NCBI GenBank assembly: GCA_021815065.1
Contig: JAKAHI010000015.1
Span: 1-10,764 of the forward strand
DNA length: 10,764 nt
From: a bacterium
GTDB taxonomy: Bacteria; JAMCPX01
Reading direction: 5' to 3'
Shown: in pieces, positions 1-6,879 of the stretch
How the letters are laid out: the number at the start of each line of letters is the position of its first letter
How positions within the stretch are numbered: position 1 is the stretch's first letter
Program-made: the position numbers and the translations under genes
Notes under the pieces: model-generated
Seen by the model: the letters and a program-made list of their open reading frames with translations, nothing else
Told to the model about the DNA's origin: nothing
The model's database searches: none

Positions 1-426
1 AACATCGTAGGACCTGCTGCCGGTAAATTTCAGGGTAAAGCGTTCGATCTTATCCCTGTCGAACGGCCTGACCTTATAGATATGAACACTGGATGTCGTC
101 GGTTCGGATTCGATGTGATAGTCGAGCCCTATTTTTTCTGCCGCAAGTGCTGCGACGGATCTGCTCTGTGCTATCAATTTCTCCGAGGATGTCCGGTTCC
201 ACCATTGCATGACGATAATATCGCTCAGGAGGTTGTTTCTTGACAAAGGCTCTTCTATGTAAATGGTGGAAGACGACTGATAGACCGGTGTTTTCAGATA
301 CGTATAGATCATACCGGTTATGAAGAACACGGCGGTGATCAGCGCAATCAGCTTCCATTTTCTCCGGAGTAAGAGGATATACTCTACAAGTTCCGGTGAT
401 GTCGTTAAAGAGGTATTTTCTGCCAT
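1..426 (-). CDS. Wzz/GumC-like polysaccharide chain-length/co-polymerase protein (N-terminal 142 aa, truncated by window edge)
   Basis: The reading frame is open from an ATG at 426 to the left edge (142 codons). The start shares one base with the stop of the upstream export-lipoprotein gene (TAATG), and a GAGGA-type ribosome site lies at about 434-439. The protein begins with a short cytoplasmic segment containing PELVEYILLLRRKWK, followed by a single hydrophobic helix at about residues 26-45. It then enters a periplasmic part starting TPVYQSSSTIYIEEP. This matches the start of the Wzz domain found in chain-length determinants and in GumC/ExoP-type co-polymerases, which sit in the inner membrane and work with an OPX export channel. 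The preceding gene supports this role. The C-terminal half, including any second membrane helix or tyrosine-kinase domain, lies outside the window, so the subtype cannot be given. Confidence 0.85.
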   Translation of the reverse strand, partial: MAENTSLTTSPELVEYILLLRRKWKLIALITAVFFITGMIYTYLKTPVYQSSSTIYIEEPLSRNNLLSDIIVMQWWNRTSSEKLIAQSRSVAALAAEKIGLDYHIESEPTTSSVHIYKVRPFDRDKIERFTLKFTGSRSYDV

Positions 427-1511
427 TATGGGTTCCTCAGGAGCTGTCTGAGCAGCAGGTAATTCGTAGCTATGGACAGCGGCTGGGCAATGAGTACATT
501 CAGACTCGGCTGTATCTGCTCCAGGATATCGTTCCATGACGCAAGGGCACTCTTTGGTACAAAGACGATGTCGCCGGCATACAACTCGATGCCTTCACGG
601 GAGGTCGGCTGTTTACCGTGGAGCATGCCGTCCACATTAACCGTGTAGATGTCGGGATGTATCAAACCGCCCCGTATCACCTTTACATCGTCCCTGAGGG
701 CACCGAGTCTGAAACCGCCCGCCAGTGCTATTGCATTTACAATCGAAATGGGAGGTCCGGAAACCGGTATAACGACCGGCTTATCAACCCGTCCCAGGAC
801 GATGATATTTTGTTCATCGGCACTCGGGACGTAGATGACATCTTTATTCTCGAGTACCGGATCGTTGTACTGGTTTCCATTGCGGAGGTAATCGTACACA
901 TTGACGATCGTAGACTGTCCCTGCCGTATAAGATAAACGTTCGAAAGGTTCGATTGGTTGTTTTGGGACAGCTGTCCTCCTGCGAGGGCTATTGCCGTAA
1001 CTAGGTCGGTACCGCCTTTGATAGGGTAAATCCCCGGTTTCATAACACTGCCGAGCAACAAAACGAGCCTGCTTGCGTACTCCTGTACGCCGACCTCTAA
1101 AAACGGATGCCGAATGTATGCACTGTAGGCTGTTGTCAGTTTATCCTTGAGCTCTTCAATCGTTAATCCCCGGGCCTCGATCCCCCCGACGAGCGGCAGA
1201 TAAATTTTGCCGTCTTTCTCGATACGGGCGACCCCGCTCATGTCCGGATGCCCCCATGCGGTTATGCTTATGGAATCGCCTACCCCCAGACTGTCCTTTA
1301 CCTGCGTATTTTTGTTGCCCTGTTTCAGCATTTGATTGACTGCAAGATTGGTTTCCTGAGTTATAGGTATAGCCACCGTAGTAGCTGTTTGCTGGAGCCC
1401 TGCTGGCTGAGCGGTACCCGGTTCTTTCGCCGCGGGCATTGCCGCGTTGTTTGAAGCGGCACATGATGCCAGGGTAAGGATCAGCATCACGACGACATAC
1501 TTGATTTTCAT
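426..1511 (-). CDS. Polysaccharide export lipoprotein (OPX family, Wza/GumB-like)
   Basis: This 361-aa protein has a lipoprotein signal, with a hydrophobic segment ending in the lipobox LASC (Cys17). A polar Ala/Gln/Thr-rich linker runs to about residue 70. A Poly_export domain follows at about 73-142 (LGVGDSISITAWGHPDMSG, DGKIYLPLVGGIEARGLT). Two SLBB-type repeats follow at about 147-229 and 236-318, each with an 'AIALAGG' core. The C-terminal segment (about 324-361) could be the amphipathic helix that forms the outer-membrane pore in Wza-like proteins. The expected role is the export channel for capsule or exopolysaccharide, working with the Wzz-like protein encoded next. The start codon overlaps the purD stop as ATGA, with a strong AGGAGGG at 1522-1528 inside the end of purD. 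Co-transcription with purD is therefore very likely. Confidence 0.93.
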   Translation of the reverse strand: MKIKYVVVMLILTLASCAASNNAAMPAAKEPGTAQPAGLQQTATTVAIPITQETNLAVNQMLKQGNKNTQVKDSLGVGDSISITAWGHPDMSGVARIEKDGKIYLPLVGGIEARGLTIEELKDKLTTAYSAYIRHPFLEVGVQEYASRLVLLLGSVMKPGIYPIKGGTDLVTAIALAGGQLSQNNQSNLSNVYLIRQGQSTIVNVYDYLRNGNQYNDPVLENKDVIYVPSADEQNIIVLGRVDKPVVIPVSGPPISIVNAIALAGGFRLGALRDDVKVIRGGLIHPDIYTVNVDGMLHGKQPTSREGIELYAGDIVFVPKSALASWNDILEQIQPSLNVLIAQPLSIATNYLLLRQLLRNP

Positions 1512-2758
1512 AAACCTATATCCCTCCTGTACTGTGAGCCTTCGAATATGATGTTGTTCACTGCCTTATAAGCCTTTTCCCTCGCTGCTTTGATGCTTTC
1601 TCCAAGGGCTGTTATGCCCAGGACACGGCCTCCCGCTGTTTTTATAACACCCTTTTCGTTTTTTGTACCGGCATGGAAAATAAAGGTGTCTTTTCCCCCG
1701 GCAGCTTTCAATCCTTCGATTGTTATGCCTGTCCGCGGGTTGACGGGATAGTCCTGGGAAGCCATGACAACGCATACACCGACGTCTTCTTTCAGCTTTA
1801 TCGGCTCGGCAAACATTTTTCCTTTCGCGCTGTCCATGAAGACGCCGACAAGGTCGCTTTCAATGCGCGGTAAAATTGCCTGCGTTTCGGGGTCTCCGAA
1901 TCTCGCATTAAATTCCAGCACGTACGGATCATTGTTGGAAATCATCACCCCCACATAGAGTACCCCTTTATAGACGATGCCTTCCTTTTTGAGCGCTTCC
2001 ATCAGCGGCGATACGATCCTGCGGTTAATCTTTTCCTCGAGTTCCGGTGTCATTTTGTCCGACGGCGAAATCGACCCCATACCCCCGGTATTCGGACCGC
2101 GGTCGTTATCGTTCAGCCTTTTATAGTCCCTGGCACTTGCAACGTTTATACAGGTAGCGCCGTTCGATATGACAAAGTAGCTCGATTCGACGCCCCGTAT
2201 AAATTCTTCGACAAGCAGTACTTTCCCTGCATCTCCGAATACGCGGTTGTCCATAATGTCCTTAATGGCGCTTATCGCTTCAGACAATTCACCGGCGATG
2301 ATGACCCCTTTACCCGAGGCAAGACCGTCCGCCTTTATAACGAGCGGAAACGACCGGGTTTTTACGTAATCGATCGCATCGGCAGAGGTGTCGAAGACCT
2401 CGAATGCCGGTGAGGGGATAGCGTAAGTCTTTAAAAGTTTTTTTGCGAAGACTTTCGATGTTTCCAGCATCGCGGCTTGTTTCGTCGGGCCGAAGATAGC
2501 GAGACCGTTTGCCGTGAAGATGTCGACTATACCGGCCTGCAGCGGCAATTCCGGGCCGACGACGGTCAGCGATATTCTTTTCTCCTTTGCAAACTGAAGA
2601 AGCCCGCTCACGTCGTCAGCTTTTATGGGCACGCACTGCGCCAGTTCCTCGATGCCCGCATTGCCCGGTGCGCAGAAAATATTTTTAATGCCATCCTGCT
2701 TTATCTTATGAACGAGAGCGTGTTCCCGCCCGCCTGAACCTATAACAAGAATATTCAT
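1508..2758 (-). CDS. purD: Phosphoribosylamine-glycine ligase (GAR synthetase)
   Basis: This enzyme performs the second step of de novo purine synthesis, ATP-dependent ligation of glycine to 5-phosphoribosylamine. The 416-aa length is close to the family norm of about 420-430. Visible family signatures are the N-terminal GSGGREHAL (residues 8-15), the ATP-grasp segment IKADGLASGKGVIIA (141-155), the DNDRGPNTGGMG loop (217-228), and the metal/ATP site LEFNARFGDPETQ (281-293). The C-terminus has the typical YRRDIG ending. The start at 2758 has GGGAAGG seven bases upstream and lies 21 bp after the purH stop, so the two form one operon. The stop overlaps the start of the polysaccharide export gene by 4 bp. 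No key residue appears to be missing. Confidence 0.97.
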   Translation of the reverse strand: MNILVIGSGGREHALVHKIKQDGIKNIFCAPGNAGIEELAQCVPIKADDVSGLLQFAKEKRISLTVVGPELPLQAGIVDIFTANGLAIFGPTKQAAMLETSKVFAKKLLKTYAIPSPAFEVFDTSADAIDYVKTRSFPLVIKADGLASGKGVIIAGELSEAISAIKDIMDNRVFGDAGKVLLVEEFIRGVESSYFVISNGATCINVASARDYKRLNDNDRGPNTGGMGSISPSDKMTPELEEKINRRIVSPLMEALKKEGIVYKGVLYVGVMISNNDPYVLEFNARFGDPETQAILPRIESDLVGVFMDSAKGKMFAEPIKLKEDVGVCVVMASQDYPVNPRTGITIEGLKAAGGKDTFIFHAGTKNEKGVIKTAGGRVLGITALGESIKAAREKAYKAVNNIIFEGSQYRRDIGL

Positions 2759-2779
2759 GTCTATGCCTTCCCGATCCCC

Positions 2780-4315
2780 TTAGTGCTTGAAGTGCCTGAT
2801 CCCGGTGAACACCATTGCAATACCTGCTTCATCGGCGGCCTTGATGACCTCTTCGTCCCTGATCGAACCGCCGGGCTGTACAACGGATGTAATGCCTGCA
2901 TCTATCAGCACCTTCAGTCCGTCTGCAAACGGGAAGAAGGCGTCCGAAGCTCCAACTGCACCTTTTGTGCTGAGATTCGATTTCATGATCGCTATCTTTG
3001 CGGAATCGACCCTGCTCATCTGTCCTGCGCCTACCCCGATAAGCTGGAGCGATTTTGCAACGATAATAGTGTTGCTCTTCGTGTGCTTGCATACTTTCAT
3101 TGCAAAATCCATGTCTTTCATCTGATCGGGGGCAGGTGCCTTTTTTGTGACAACACGGCTGTTCTTCATCTCATCCGACAGGATGTCCCTGGTCTGCACG
3201 AGTATGCCGAATGACGTATCATGAATCTCGAACTGGGTTGTTTCGGGGGCAGCGGTATTTACCTTGATAAGTCTGAGATTTTTCTTTTTTGAGAAGATAT
3301 CGAGGGCAGGGGTTGAGAATGAAGGCGCTATGATGACCTCATAGAATGTTTCTGCTATGAGCTTTGCGGTCTTTTCATCGACCTCGCCGTTAAAGGCGCA
3401 GATGCCCCCGTAGCTTGATACGGGGTCCGTTTTGAACGCCAGGCCGTAAGCGTCCGGAATTGAGTCCGCAATGGCTGCGCCGCACGGGTTCGTATGTTTT
3501 ATAATGGCACACGCCGGCTGCTGAAACTCCGCTGCCAGTTCATAAGCGCTGCTCATGTCGACGATATTATTATAGGAGAGTTCCTTGCCTCCGAGCTGCT
3601 CGAACCTCAGGTCTTCATGGCTGTCCAGGTCCGACGTCCTGTACAGGGCAGCCTGTTGGTGCGGGTTTTCACCGTAACGCATGGGCTGAAGTCTGTTCAG
3701 CGTAAGGTGGATTTCTCCGGGTAAATTCGTGTCGAGCTTCCGGTTGAGCCAGTTGGAAATAACGCTGTCGTACGATGCCGTATGATTGAAAGCCTTTGCG
3801 GCAAAGCTTAATTTGTCTTTCTCGGTTATATCATCCTTACGGATGTGCTCTATGAGCCATGGGTAATCCGAGGGATCAACGATGACGATGACGTCCTTGT
3901 AGTTCTTCGAACCCGCCCGCAGCATCGAGGGCCCGCCGATATCAATCATTTCTATAACTTCGTCAAACGACACACCCTTTTTTTTCGCGGTCTGCCTGAA
4001 AGGATACAGGTTGACGATGATGAGATCGATCAAACCTATGGAGTGCTCTTTCAGCGATTTCAAGTGTTCGCTGTTGCTCCGTATGGCGAGGATGCCGCCG
4101 TGTATCTTCGGATGCAGGGTCTTGACCCTGCCGTCCAGCATCTCGGGAAATCCCGTGTAATCCGCAACGTCCGTTACCGGGATCGCCTTTTCTTTCAAAA
4201 AGCGTGCTGTCCCCCCGGTAGAAAGGATCTCTATGTTTAACTCTGTCAGAGCCCTGCCCAGCTCCTCCAGTCCCGTTTTATCCGATACACTTAAAAGTGC
4301 TCTTTTTGAAGACAT
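2780..4315 (-). CDS. purH: Bifunctional AICAR transformylase / IMP cyclohydrolase
   Basis: PurH catalyses the last two steps of IMP synthesis, formylation of AICAR with 10-formyl-THF and ring closure. The 511-aa product has the N-terminal MGS-like cyclohydrolase domain (ALLSVSDKTGLEELG at 6-20; LDGRVKTLHPKIHGG at 60-74; IVNLYPF; DIGGPSMLRAG). The transformylase domain follows (RYGENPHQQAALYR at 213-226; the catalytic KHTNPCG at 273-279; SSYGGICAFNG; GASDAFFPFADG at 455-466). It ends in the standard IRHFKH. I chose the ATG at 4315 because AAAGGAG lies six bases upstream and the protein then begins MSSKRALLSVSDK, as in the family. An in-frame ATG at 4363 would add 16 residues but has no ribosome site and only AT-rich DNA before it. 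It is the first gene of the purH-purD-export cluster. Confidence 0.97.
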   Translation of the reverse strand: MSSKRALLSVSDKTGLEELGRALTELNIEILSTGGTARFLKEKAIPVTDVADYTGFPEMLDGRVKTLHPKIHGGILAIRSNSEHLKSLKEHSIGLIDLIIVNLYPFRQTAKKKGVSFDEVIEMIDIGGPSMLRAGSKNYKDVIVIVDPSDYPWLIEHIRKDDITEKDKLSFAAKAFNHTASYDSVISNWLNRKLDTNLPGEIHLTLNRLQPMRYGENPHQQAALYRTSDLDSHEDLRFEQLGGKELSYNNIVDMSSAYELAAEFQQPACAIIKHTNPCGAAIADSIPDAYGLAFKTDPVSSYGGICAFNGEVDEKTAKLIAETFYEVIIAPSFSTPALDIFSKKKNLRLIKVNTAAPETTQFEIHDTSFGILVQTRDILSDEMKNSRVVTKKAPAPDQMKDMDFAMKVCKHTKSNTIIVAKSLQLIGVGAGQMSRVDSAKIAIMKSNLSTKGAVGASDAFFPFADGLKVLIDAGITSVVQPGGSIRDEEVIKAADEAGIAMVFTGIRHFKH

Positions 4316-4452
4316 GACCTGCTCCTTTATAAATAGTGATTTTACTACCTTATCCTTAAACATAAAATAAAATCAAGTGCTATTGAAAGTAAGGGCTCCG
4401 GATCGATGCTCCGGGAACCGGTATGCCGCTTCTCTTCTGTAAAAATTAAAAG
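4316..4452. promoter_or_regulatory. Leader/promoter region of the purH operon
   Basis: This non-coding stretch lies upstream of purH and reads on the minus strand. A strong ribosome site AAGGAG sits six to eleven bases before the ATG at 4315. A possible -10 hexamer TAAAAT (4344-4339) would give a leader of under 20 bases, but no good -35 accompanies it, so the promoter call is weak. Further upstream, GCTCCGG occurs twice (4395-4401 and 4408-4414) around the palindrome ATCGAT. It is followed by CCGG-GAA-CCGG (4411-4421). These short repeats could be an operator. I recognise no purine riboswitch core and no match to a PurR box that I can vouch for. Confidence 0.3.
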
Positions 4453-4560
4453 TTTACCCCGTTAGAACGTCCCGCCATTGAGGACGGGGACAATAGATAA
4501 ATTTGAATATCCTTATAGGAAGGGCGTTGTTTAAAGCCACTTCCTTTCTAACGGGGTTTA
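4441..4560 (-). terminator. Possible comM transcription terminator formed by the palindromic element plus U-rich tail
   Basis: Read as comM-sense RNA, the outer 12-bp stem (arms 4557-4546 and 4467-4456) is followed directly by AAACUUUUAAUUUUU (4455-4441). The RNA would form a three-way junction with a long closing stem and a U-rich tail. That is the right order for an intrinsic terminator, but far larger than usual, and the U-run is interrupted. No other hairpin with a T-run is seen between comM and purH. Termination is inferred from this layout only. Confidence 0.35.
4453..4560. repeat. Palindromic multi-hairpin element between comM and purH (MITE-like repeat or structured RNA)
   Basis: A perfect 12-bp inverted repeat, ACCCCGTTAGAA (4456-4467) and its complement (4546-4557), closes the element. 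Allowing two mismatches, it extends to 15 bp at 4453-4467 and 4546-4560. Inside are two hairpins. The first (4469-4491) pairs GTCCC with GGGAC and then GCC with G-C-GG through two single-base bulges, with loop ATTGA. The second (4517-4545) pairs AGGAAG with CTTCCT and GGC with GCC with one bulged A, and abuts the outer stem. A 25-base AT-rich linker (4492-4516) separates the two hairpins. The right arm reaches the comM stop codon TAA (4560-4558). Bulged imperfect palindromes resemble ends of IS200/IS605-type elements, but no transposase is present and that origin is a guess. Confidence 0.6.
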
Positions 4561-6105
4561 CAACCCCAGCGGGGTCCTGTCAAGGCTGCGGTACTGGATG
4601 GCCTCGGCAATATGGTGGGACTTGATATCGGCCGCGCCGTCAAGGTCTGCAATGGTCCTCGACACCTTGATGAGCTTTGTGTATGCCCGGGCAGAAAGTC
4701 CGAGCCTTTCGATAGCGGAAGAGAGCAGGCCGACAGACGGTTCGTCGAGCTTACAGAATTTCTTTATGTGTCTTGATGACATCTGGGTATTCGAAAATAT
4801 CTTGAATCCCCTGAACCGTTCCTGCTGGACCGTGCGCGCCTTCTCGACCCTCTGAAGTATATCGTGCGAGGATTCCTGGTTCCCGTCCCTGATGATGTCC
4901 GAAAATCTGACCGCAGGCACGTCTATCTGGATATCGAACCTGTCCATGAGCGGACCCGATATCCTTGAACGGTATTTCATGATGGCGGAAACGGAGCAGG
5001 TGCATTGATGGAGCGGGTCCCCGTAGTAGCCGCACGGACAGGGGTTCATTGCGGCTATCAGCATAAACCTCGAAGGAAAGGTGAGGGTCTGCTGGGCCCT
5101 CGTGATGGTGACGTAGCCGTCTTCCAAAGGCTGGCGGAGCGCTTCGAGCGCATTCTTTTTGAATTCCGGCAGTTCATCGAGGAACAGTACCCCATGGTGG
5201 GAGAGGCTCACCTCCCCGGGTTTCGGCTGCTGTGTTCCTCCGACGAGTCCGACGTCTGAAATCGTATGGTGGGGCGAACGGAACGGCCTTTTGGTGACGA
5301 GGGCGTTTTCAGCGGCCAGTACACCCGCAACGCTGTGTATCTTTGTCGTTTCAATCGCCTCTTTGAATGTCATGCGCGGCAGGATCGTCGGCAGCCTCAT
5401 AGAGAGCATCGTCTTGCCGGAGCCTGGCGGTCCGATCATCAGAACATTATGTCCGCCGGCCGCAGCAATTTCCAGCGCGCGCTTTGCGTGTTCCTGTCCC
5501 TTGACCTCGTTGAAATCCATGTCGTAGGCAGAGAGTTGCTCGTACAGGCTTTTATAGTCCGTTTTTATGCACTTGAGCGGCAATTCTCCCCGCAGGAGGC
5601 TGACCACCTCGGAAAGGTGTCCTGACTCATAAACCTTCAGGCCTTCGACAATACCCGCCTCCGGACCGTTCCCTTTCGGGACGATGATGCTGTTGAACCG
5701 CATATCGGACGTCATGATTGCCGCAGGGAGTACGCCTTTAACGGGTTTTACGACCCCATCCAGCGAAAGCTCTCCGAGAATGATTACACCGTCCGTACTC
5801 TCAGGTCCGATGACACCGAGGGCCGACAGAATGCCGATGCATATCGGAAGGTCGTAAGCAGAGCCCTCTTTTTTTATGTGTGCAGGCGCCAGGTTTATGG
5901 TGATCCGCTTCGGCGGCATTACATAGCCGGTATTATGGATCGCACTCCGTATGCGTTCCTTGCTCTCTTTTATCGCACCGTCGGGCAGGCCCACGATGGT
6001 AAAAGAAGGCAGGCCGTTTGCAATGTCGGTTTCAACCTCGACGAGCTGAGCGTCGACACCGTAGAGTGCGGAACTGAGTATCTTTGAATAATTGACAAAG
6101 CTCAT
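4558..6105 (-). CDS. comM: ComM-type Mg-chelatase-like AAA+ ATPase (YifB family)
   Basis: This 515-aa protein has the complete YifB/ComM architecture. An N-terminal ChlI-like domain spans about residues 1-175 (GLPSFTIVGLPDGAIKESKE). The AAA+ core follows, with Walker A GPPGSGKT (225-232), Walker B VLFLDE (306-311), the cysteine-rich CPCGYYGDPLHQCTC (356-370) and GPLMDRFDI (384-392). The C-terminal Mg_chelatase_C domain contains SARAYTKLIKVSRTIADL (471-488). In studied transformable bacteria ComM is a hexameric helicase that promotes branch migration during integration of incoming DNA; here that role is inferred. The start at 6105 gives the family N-terminus MSFVNYSKILSSALYG. A longer open frame running to 6594 lies antisense to radC and is not credible. 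No Shine-Dalgarno is visible before 6105. The 3' end abuts the palindromic element, which may have supplied the stop codon. Confidence 0.93.
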   Translation of the reverse strand: MSFVNYSKILSSALYGVDAQLVEVETDIANGLPSFTIVGLPDGAIKESKERIRSAIHNTGYVMPPKRITINLAPAHIKKEGSAYDLPICIGILSALGVIGPESTDGVIILGELSLDGVVKPVKGVLPAAIMTSDMRFNSIIVPKGNGPEAGIVEGLKVYESGHLSEVVSLLRGELPLKCIKTDYKSLYEQLSAYDMDFNEVKGQEHAKRALEIAAAGGHNVLMIGPPGSGKTMLSMRLPTILPRMTFKEAIETTKIHSVAGVLAAENALVTKRPFRSPHHTISDVGLVGGTQQPKPGEVSLSHHGVLFLDELPEFKKNALEALRQPLEDGYVTITRAQQTLTFPSRFMLIAAMNPCPCGYYGDPLHQCTCSVSAIMKYRSRISGPLMDRFDIQIDVPAVRFSDIIRDGNQESSHDILQRVEKARTVQQERFRGFKIFSNTQMSSRHIKKFCKLDEPSVGLLSSAIERLGLSARAYTKLIKVSRTIADLDGAADIKSHHIAEAIQYRSLDRTPLGL

Positions 6106-6148
6106 AATAACTGTATTAGTATATAAAATAATAAAACGCAAATAAATT
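6092..6148 (+). promoter_or_regulatory. Divergent comM/radC promoter region; candidate radC promoter
   Basis: Only 43 bp separate the comM and radC start codons, and they are strongly AT-rich. For radC, a consensus -35 TTGACA (6092-6097, inside the first comM codons) is followed after 16 bp by TATTAG (6114-6119, four of six consensus bases). This would start transcription about 20 bases before the radC ATG. For comM, TATACT (6123-6118) is a good -10 but lacks a convincing -35, and it would leave a leader of only a few bases. Neither gene has a visible Shine-Dalgarno. The two promoters would overlap. Confidence 0.35.
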
Positions 6149-6871
6149 ATGAACGATTTCAAAAACAGACCGGACAGCGAAATGCCAAGGGAAAGGCTTT
6201 TGTCCTCGGGTGCCCGCAGCCTGAGTGATGCCGAGCTGCTCGCCGTGATATTGCAGACAGGTACGAAAGGCAAAGATGTCATGGCCCTTGCTCTGGAAAT
6301 CCTGAATATCTGCGGGGGATTTCCCGGTATAGAGAATACCGGGGTTGACGAGCTTTTGCACATTTCGGGACTGAGCAGCGCCAAGATAACCAAGCTCAAG
6401 GCCGCAGTAGAGATAGGACGGAGGACAATATATTCGAGCAGGGCCGCCGTGCAGAAGATTACAAATTCCAAAGGCGCTTTCCTGATCCTCGAACCGTTGC
6501 TGCGAAACCTTGCAAAGGAGAATTTTACGATCGTATTGTTAAACAACCAGAACGAGATCATTGCGGTAAAACGCATAGGAGAGGGAACGGTCAATGCAGC
6601 GACCGTCTATCCGAGGGAATTGATGGAGATCGGGATCCGGTCGTCCGCAGCCGGCATTATCCTGTCACACAATCATCCCTCCGGAAGCTTAGTCCCGAGC
6701 ATTGAAGACAAGCGGCTGACCATGAACATGGTCGTGCTGGGAGAATTGTCCGGCATGGTCCTTCACGATCACATCATTATAGGAGGGGACGGCTACTACA
6801 GCTTTGCGGACGACGGCCTGCTCGCCTCCATGAAACAGCAGTTCCTTCGCGCATTGCAATCCACGTTTTAA
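6149..6871 (+). CDS. radC: RadC family JAB/MPN-domain protein (UPF0758)
   Basis: This 240-aa protein is slightly longer than the usual RadC length of about 220-230. The N-terminal part has the family opening RPDSEMPRERLLSSGARSLSDAELLAVILQTGTKG and a helix-hairpin-helix-like segment (about 52-90, with ISGLSSAKITKLKAAVEIGRR). The C-terminal JAB/MPN domain (about 105-228) carries the metal motif HNHPSG (174-179, with His174 and His176) and the downstream acidic residue in SIEDKRL (Asp187). The name is historical: a role in recombinational repair has not been firmly shown, and RadC-like proteins are often linked to DNA processing and competence. Its divergence from comM across 43 bp fits that association but does not prove it. 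There is no clear ribosome site. Confidence 0.94.
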   Translation: MNDFKNRPDSEMPRERLLSSGARSLSDAELLAVILQTGTKGKDVMALALEILNICGGFPGIENTGVDELLHISGLSSAKITKLKAAVEIGRRTIYSSRAAVQKITNSKGAFLILEPLLRNLAKENFTIVLLNNQNEIIAVKRIGEGTVNAATVYPRELMEIGIRSSAAGIILSHNHPSGSLVPSIEDKRLTMNMVVLGELSGMVLHDHIIIGGDGYYSFADDGLLASMKQQFLRALQSTF

Positions 6872-6879
6872 GTCCCTCT

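Noticed and set aside
74..358. 94-aa minus-strand open frame at the left edge
   Set aside because: It overlaps the Wzz-like frame in another phase. The Wzz-like frame has the coupled start, membrane helix and family motifs.
618..1004. 128-aa plus-strand open frame inside the polysaccharide export gene
   Set aside because: It is antisense to a well-supported OPX gene, has no ribosome site of note, and has no domain.
4316..4363. Upstream in-frame start for purH at 4363
   Set aside because: It has no ribosome site and adds 16 residues not typical of PurH. The ATG at 4315 has AAAGGAG at proper spacing.
4316..4557. Purine riboswitch or CRISPR repeat in the comM-purH gap
   Set aside because: There is no recognisable aptamer core and no regularly spaced repeats. 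The repeated words are a single inverted pair and one 7-bp direct repeat.
6106..6594. In-frame 163-codon extension of comM on the minus strand
   Set aside because: It runs antisense through radC, has no family similarity, and the ComM family N-terminus begins exactly at the ATG at 6105.
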